From Rhizobium sp. RM (GTDB lineage Bacteria; Pseudomonadota; Alphaproteobacteria; Rhizobiales; Rhizobiaceae), in contig NZ_JACAWV010000023.1 in the NCBI RefSeq assembly GCF_013390595.1, positions 186,001 through 250,000 on the forward strand: a stretch of DNA of 64,000 nucleotides, written 5' to 3'. The position numbers were made by a program, and so were the translations under genes. Position 1 is the first letter of the stretch, and the number at the start of each line of letters is the position of its first letter. Below, one piece after another: positions 59,809 to 64,000 of the stretch. The notes beneath the pieces are model-generated. The model ran no database searches. It saw only the letters and a program-made list of their open reading frames with translations, and was not told the origin of the DNA.

Positions 59809-60620
59809 CACTTCCTCCTATGTTCCGGCAGATCCGGAGTATCAGCAGGCGCTCCCACCCAGCGTGCGATCTCGATGTCAGCGGACGTATCGCGCATGTA
59901 GGTCGGGCAGATATGGAGCTCCGGGATGACGGCGCTCTTGTTGAGGCTTGCGCAGAGCGCTATGGCACGTGCGACGTCAATCGGGTCCATCATCACCGCA
60001 CGCTCCTCCTCAAGTGGCGGGCGGGCACGGTTATCCATGATGGGCGTGTTGGTTTCGCCAGGCAAAATGGTGGTCGCGCGAATGCCCTGATTGCGATAGG
60101 TGTTGTGCAGGAACGTCATGAAGTTCTTCACGCCTGCCTTGGCCGCCCCGTAAGCGGCTCCCCCTAAGAGATTGGGATTGACCGCGGCGAGTGACGACAC
60201 GGTGATAACGGTGCCATCACCTCTGGCGATCATGTCTGGAAGAACCGCCTGGGTCAGGTTGAACACGGCTGTCAGGTTGACATTGAGGGTAGAGTTCCAC
60301 TCTTCCTCGCTAAGAAAACGGGCATTCAGCACCTTGCTGGCGCTCCCGGCATTGTTGACGAGGATGTCAACAGGACCAATACCGTCCTTGATCCACTTCA
60401 CCGTTTCGAAGATGTCATCGCGCTCTTCGATATTCAGAGCGCGGGCAAATGCCCGCCCTTTTGCCTTTTCGATCAGTTTTGCAACATCACGAAGCGGCTC
60501 CAAGCGACGCCCCGTCAGGACGACGGTCGCGCCGTCCCTGGCCAGAAGCAGCGCGGTCTCGCGGCCAATGCCCGAACCCGCGCCCGTGACCAATGCGATC
60601 TTTCCTTCAAGACGTCCCAT
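59808..60620 (-). CDS. Short-chain dehydrogenase/reductase
   Basis: A 270-residue classical SDR. The cofactor motif VTGAGSGIGRETA lies at residues about 12-24, NNAG is in the middle, and the catalytic Ser (VSSLAAVNP), Tyr and Lys (AAYGAAKAG) are all present. An Arg following GRR in the second strand suggests NADP. It lies 9 bases after hyuB. In this operon it would oxidise or reduce a hydroxy/keto group between ring opening and aldol cleavage. Its specific substrate cannot be read from the sequence. Confidence 0.88.
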   Translation of the reverse strand: MGRLEGKIALVTGAGSGIGRETALLLARDGATVVLTGRRLEPLRDVAKLIEKAKGRAFARALNIEERDDIFETVKWIKDGIGPVDILVNNAGSASKVLNARFLSEEEWNSTLNVNLTAVFNLTQAVLPDMIARGDGTVITVSSLAAVNPNLLGGAAYGAAKAGVKNFMTFLHNTYRNQGIRATTILPGETNTPIMDNRARPPLEEERAVMMDPIDVARAIALCASLNKSAVIPELHICPTYMRDTSADIEIARWVGAPADTPDLPEHRRK

Positions 60621-60629
60621 GTCTCTTCC

Positions 60630-62306
60630 CTATTCCGCTGCAACTGCCGGTGATCCGGTATAGCCATAGATATCCTTGGCTGCCTTCGCCGTAACCAGAT
60701 TTTCCGACAGATCGTGCGTTATGAGCTCTTGAGCGCGCTCGGACGCACGGCCCCAGCCGCCGCCGCCGGGCGTTTCGACTTCCAGCTTTTCACCGGTTTT
60801 CAGGACAACCTTGCCCTTGGGGAAATGCGGTTTGCCTTCCTTGAGGACCTTGCCGGCCGATCCACTCTGACCTTCGACGACACCGAAGCAGGGATGGCGA
60901 ACACGTTCGGAGGCAAGGTAGATATTCATCGGGTTCTTGCCGAGATTGCGCAGGATGACCCGCTGGCCGAGACCACCGCGATATTTGCCCGCACCGCCGG
61001 AATCGGCGATCAGTTCCTTGCATTCGGTGAGCGCCGGAACAGCAACTTCGAACATTTCGATCGCAGTAACCTTGCAGTTTGACGGGAAGCTCAACGTGTC
61101 GAGCCCGTCGAATTCCGCGCGTGCACCCTGCCCGCCGTGGAAATTCTGCACCGAACCATATTGAGAACCGTCGTTCCTCTGGCCGACGCAGTTTGCGGCC
61201 CAGATCGGAGCTCCACCGCTGTCCCCCATCACCTTGTCAGGCACAACACCTTCAAGAGCCTTGAAGATCAATGAGGGAATGACGTGACCGATCAGGTTGC
61301 GCGAATTTCCTGCCGTCCATTGTTGCGGATTGAGGATCGATCCGAGTGGCGCTTCATCGGTGATCGGAATGATGCAGCCTTCATTGTTGGGGGTTTCAGG
61401 ATCAAGAAGGCACTTCAGCGCATAGACAGAATGCGCATAGCGATAGTTGGTGCGGCAATTGATCGAATGCAGGACCTGATCCGATGTCCCGGTATAATCC
61501 ACATGGACCGAGTCATCCTTGACGATGACAGATGCCTTCAGGGTCACGTCGACATCGTAGCCATCAAGCAGAACCTCGGCGCTATAGGTGCCATTTGGCC
61601 ACTCACGAATCGCATTACGGGTCTGCGCTTCCGAGCGAGAATGGATCGCCTCAGCCAGCCCTTCAACATCGTCCAAGCCGTATTCATCGAGGAATTTGAC
61701 GAGCTCTCGCCCCATGACATTGTTGGCAGCAATCATCGATTCCAGATCGCCGCGAACTTCGGTTGGGAGGCGGACCGATGCTTCTATGATGTCGAAGACG
61801 TCCTCGTTCGGAACGCCCGCGTTCAACAATTTGACGATTGGGAAGCGGATACCTTCTGCGAAGATGTCGCTTGCTTCCGAATGCAGTGGCGCACCACCAA
61901 TATCAGGCAGGTGGGCGATGGAGCCAGCATAGGCAACAACCTTGCCGTTCTTGAAGATCGGGGTGATCATTGTGACGTCTGGCAGGTGACCCGTGCCGAT
62001 TTCCGGGTCGTTGGTCGCCAGGACATCGCCCTCCACCAGCTTTTCCGCCGGGAATTTCGGCAGAAAATACTTCTGGGCCGCAGCCGGAAGAGAGGTGATG
62101 AATACCGGTATGGACCAAGTGCATTGCGCGAGCGCTTGGCCCTTGGCATCCAGGAGCACCGTCACATAGTCGTGGTTTTCCCGAACAATCGGCGAAAAGG
62201 CGGTTTTTCCGAGAACGTTATCTGCCTGATCAGCGATGAAAATCAGGCGATTCCACATGACCTGCAGATTGATCGGGTCGTTGAAATCGGTAGCGGGTTT
62301 CGACAT
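60630..62306 (-). CDS. hyuB: Hydantoinase/oxoprolinase subunit B
   Basis: A 558-residue HyuB-family subunit. It begins DPINLQVMWNRLIFIADQAD, typical of the family, with DVLATNDPEIGTGHLPDVTM, DYTGTSDQVLHSINC and GGAGKYRGGLGQRV in order. The family opens cyclic amides, hydantoins or oxoprolines with ATP, or carboxylates ketones (acetone carboxylase relatives), and needs subunit A. ATG 62306 has GAGGG before it; the longer frame from 62369 overlaps hyuA and is not used. The ORF is complete and of normal length. Confidence 0.9.
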   Translation of the reverse strand: MSKPATDFNDPINLQVMWNRLIFIADQADNVLGKTAFSPIVRENHDYVTVLLDAKGQALAQCTWSIPVFITSLPAAAQKYFLPKFPAEKLVEGDVLATNDPEIGTGHLPDVTMITPIFKNGKVVAYAGSIAHLPDIGGAPLHSEASDIFAEGIRFPIVKLLNAGVPNEDVFDIIEASVRLPTEVRGDLESMIAANNVMGRELVKFLDEYGLDDVEGLAEAIHSRSEAQTRNAIREWPNGTYSAEVLLDGYDVDVTLKASVIVKDDSVHVDYTGTSDQVLHSINCRTNYRYAHSVYALKCLLDPETPNNEGCIIPITDEAPLGSILNPQQWTAGNSRNLIGHVIPSLIFKALEGVVPDKVMGDSGGAPIWAANCVGQRNDGSQYGSVQNFHGGQGARAEFDGLDTLSFPSNCKVTAIEMFEVAVPALTECKELIADSGGAGKYRGGLGQRVILRNLGKNPMNIYLASERVRHPCFGVVEGQSGSAGKVLKEGKPHFPKGKVVLKTGEKLEVETPGGGGWGRASERAQELITHDLSENLVTAKAAKDIYGYTGSPAVAAE

Positions 62307-62316
62307 CGTAGAGCCC

Positions 62317-64000
62317 TCAGAGAATGTTGATGACGAGATTGCCATGGGCGTCCACATGGAAGACGCCACTTGGGCCGACCACTGCGGTCGATTCGCGCTG
62401 TTCGACGATTGCGGGGCCCTTCACAGCCTCGCCGACGGGAAGCTTGTAGTGATCGTAGACCGATGTCTCCACGTAGCCACCGGCTTCCTGGAAAAACACC
62501 TGCCGGCTTCCCTTACGGGCATCGGCAACCACGGTTTCATGCGGGCGCGTGACCTGATCCTTGTCGCCACTGGCGCGCAGGCGCCAAGTGATGACTTCAA
62601 GGGGCGCCGCAACCGTACGGCCGAAGAGCTCGCGGTAAAGCTTGAAAAAGGCATCACGTAGTTCCTGAAGGAACGTCTCCTTCGGCAAGGAGCGATCCGG
62701 CAGGACAACCGTGATTTCGTGGCCCTGACCGACATGGCGCATGTCGACGGTGTAACGGTTGGTGATTGTGTCCTTCGGCACGCCTGCAGCAGACACAACC
62801 TCCGCACCCTGTGCGGCGAGGTCATCGAGCAGGCGGTTCATGGCATCGATATCCCAGCTCTCAAGTCCCATCGGATGACTTGCGGAGAGATCGACCGCAA
62901 CCGGCGCGATCAGCAGACCGATTGCCGAGCTGACGCCTGCGCCTGTCGGGCAGATGATGCGATTGATGCCGAGCTTGCGAGCGATGCCGTAGGCGTGAAC
63001 CGGACCTGCTCCACCGAAGGCAACCATAGGCAGGGACCGTGGATCGACGCCAAGGTCGGTCGCATGCATGGCCGCAGCCTTGCTCATCGATTCATTGACG
63101 AGATCGTGGATGCCCCAGGCGCATCGTTCGACAGAAACGTCGAGCGATGTCGCGAGTTTGGCCATGGCATCGCGTGCGGCATCCTTGGAGACCTTGAATG
63201 AACCGCCAACGAAGGAGCCCGTTCCCATGTAGCCGAGAAGGATATCCGCGTCGGTCACGGTCGGCTGGGTGCCGCCACGCTGGTAGGCCGCAGGTCCTGG
63301 CATGGCACCGGCAGAATGTGGACCGACGTCAAGCAGACCAAGCGGGTTCTTGGCGGCAATGGAACCGCCGCCAGCACCGATCTCAATCATCTGGATTGAC
63401 TGAATTTTCAGAGGGAAGCCGGAGCCCTTGCGGAAACGCTGGTAATGGGCGACCTCGAGGTCCGTTCCGACATTCGGCTCACCATTCGGGATCAGGCAAA
63501 GCTTGGCGGTTGTTCCACCCATATCGAACGAAAGAACACTGTTTTCACCGGCGGTCCGTCCAAATTCCGCAGCAGCGACCGCGCCGGCCGCAGGACCTGA
63601 TTCAATCAGACGCACCGGCAATTCAGCGGCGCGACGGCTCGGTACAAGGCCACCCGACGAGGTCATCCACAGGACCTGGCGATCAATGCCCTTGGCCGAG
63701 AATTCGCGCTGCAAATGCGCCACGTGACCCGCCATTTGCGGGCGGGTATAGGCATTTACCACAGTGGTCGACGCACGGTCGAACTCCCGCATTTCCGGGC
63801 ACACTTCAGAAGACAGCGAAACGAAGACGTCGGGATATTCTTCGCGAAGCAACGCGGCAACGCGCTGTTCGTGCTGTGGGTACTTGTAGGCGTGCAAGAG
63901 GCACACGGCCACTGAGCGGATACCCTTTTCCTTCAATCGCACGGCGATATCTCGAACTGTCTCTTCCTTGAGTTCGGTCATGACCGATCCGTCGGCGGCG
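62317..64000 (-). CDS. hyuA: Hydantoinase/oxoprolinase subunit A (5' end outside window)
   Basis: The last 560 residues of a HyuA-family ATPase-like subunit; the gene starts beyond position 64000. FDMGGTTAKLCL is the phosphate-binding motif of the ASKHA fold. ASTTVVNAYTRP, SSGGLVPSRRAAE and FGGAGPVHAYGIA are conserved HyuA segments. It is directly upstream of hyuB (10-base gap), so the two subunits form one enzyme. As the N-terminus is missing, the start and any preceding genes of the operon are unknown. Confidence 0.92.
   Translation of the reverse strand, partial: AADGSVMTELKEETVRDIAVRLKEKGIRSVAVCLLHAYKYPQHEQRVAALLREEYPDVFVSLSSEVCPEMREFDRASTTVVNAYTRPQMAGHVAHLQREFSAKGIDRQVLWMTSSGGLVPSRRAAELPVRLIESGPAAGAVAAAEFGRTAGENSVLSFDMGGTTAKLCLIPNGEPNVGTDLEVAHYQRFRKGSGFPLKIQSIQMIEIGAGGGSIAAKNPLGLLDVGPHSAGAMPGPAAYQRGGTQPTVTDADILLGYMGTGSFVGGSFKVSKDAARDAMAKLATSLDVSVERCAWGIHDLVNESMSKAAAMHATDLGVDPRSLPMVAFGGAGPVHAYGIARKLGINRIICPTGAGVSSAIGLLIAPVAVDLSASHPMGLESWDIDAMNRLLDDLAAQGAEVVSAAGVPKDTITNRYTVDMRHVGQGHEITVVLPDRSLPKETFLQELRDAFFKLYRELFGRTVAAPLEVITWRLRASGDKDQVTRPHETVVADARKGSRQVFFQEAGGYVETSVYDHYKLPVGEAVKGPAIVEQRESTAVVGPSGVFHVDAHGNLVINIL

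Overview
The window reads as chromosome or large-replicon DNA of an alphaproteobacterium of the order Rhizobiales, most likely Rhizobiaceae (Agrobacterium/Rhizobium-like). This is inferred from the gene families (RhtX-type siderophore permease, FecI/FecR, rhizobial-style sugar ABC loci, PucR-controlled amide catabolism), from a G+C content that is high over most of the window, and from two TGA-N9-TCA palindromes that match the iron-responsive operator of the rhizobial regulator RirA. No rRNA, tRNA, transposase, integrase or CRISPR array was recognised.

Layout. (1) 1-2190: the end of a FecCD-type permease, a siderophore-binding protein and an RpiR-type regulator. (2) 2391-18019: a visibly AT-richer surface-glycan island. 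A plus-strand block makes dTDP-L-rhamnose (rfbCBDA) and adds RgpF-like proteins, a GT2 glycosyltransferase and a methyltransferase. A facing minus-strand operon makes a CDP-activated sugar (rfbF, two SDRs, an RmlC-like epimerase) and carries another RgpF-like protein and an LhgO-like flavoprotein. An ABC exporter (18920-20716) and a hydratase-family enzyme follow. (3) 21913-27236: ECF sigma factor, FecR, a TonB receptor with a signalling domain, and an RhtX/FptX permease, behind a RirA-like box. (4) 27292-29223: a PAP2 acid phosphatase fused to an autotransporter-type repeat. (5) 29462-41365: a pectin/rhamnogalacturonan oligosaccharide locus with binding protein, ABC transporter, GH105, GH28, a large unrecognised protein and two LacI regulators. 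(6) 41812-45642: PQQ glucose dehydrogenase and an S41 peptidase-like protein. (7) 45947-54276: a catecholate-type siderophore locus with esterase, TonB receptor, AraC regulator and FepBDG plus FepC. (8) 54424-64000: a catabolic cluster with an AbgB-like amidohydrolase, MFS transporter, PucR-type regulator, HpcH/HpaI aldolase, SDR and HyuB/HyuA; the last gene runs off the window.

How it fits together. Three separate siderophore uptake systems sit within 54 kb: ABC import, MFS import downstream of surface signalling, and ABC import with an esterase that probably opens the siderophore. The glycan island appears to supply two activated sugars to an envelope polysaccharide. The pectin locus imports oligosaccharides and degrades them in the cytoplasm, because its enzymes lack signal peptides. 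The last cluster looks like a complete import, deacylation, ring-opening and aldol-cleavage route for an amide or cyclic-amide compound whose identity I cannot read from sequence. The best candidates for undescribed biology are the 840-residue protein of the pectin locus, the CDP-sugar operon without a recognisable 4,6-dehydratase, the domain shuffling among the RgpF-like proteins, and the Hyu/HpcH/M20 catabolic cluster.
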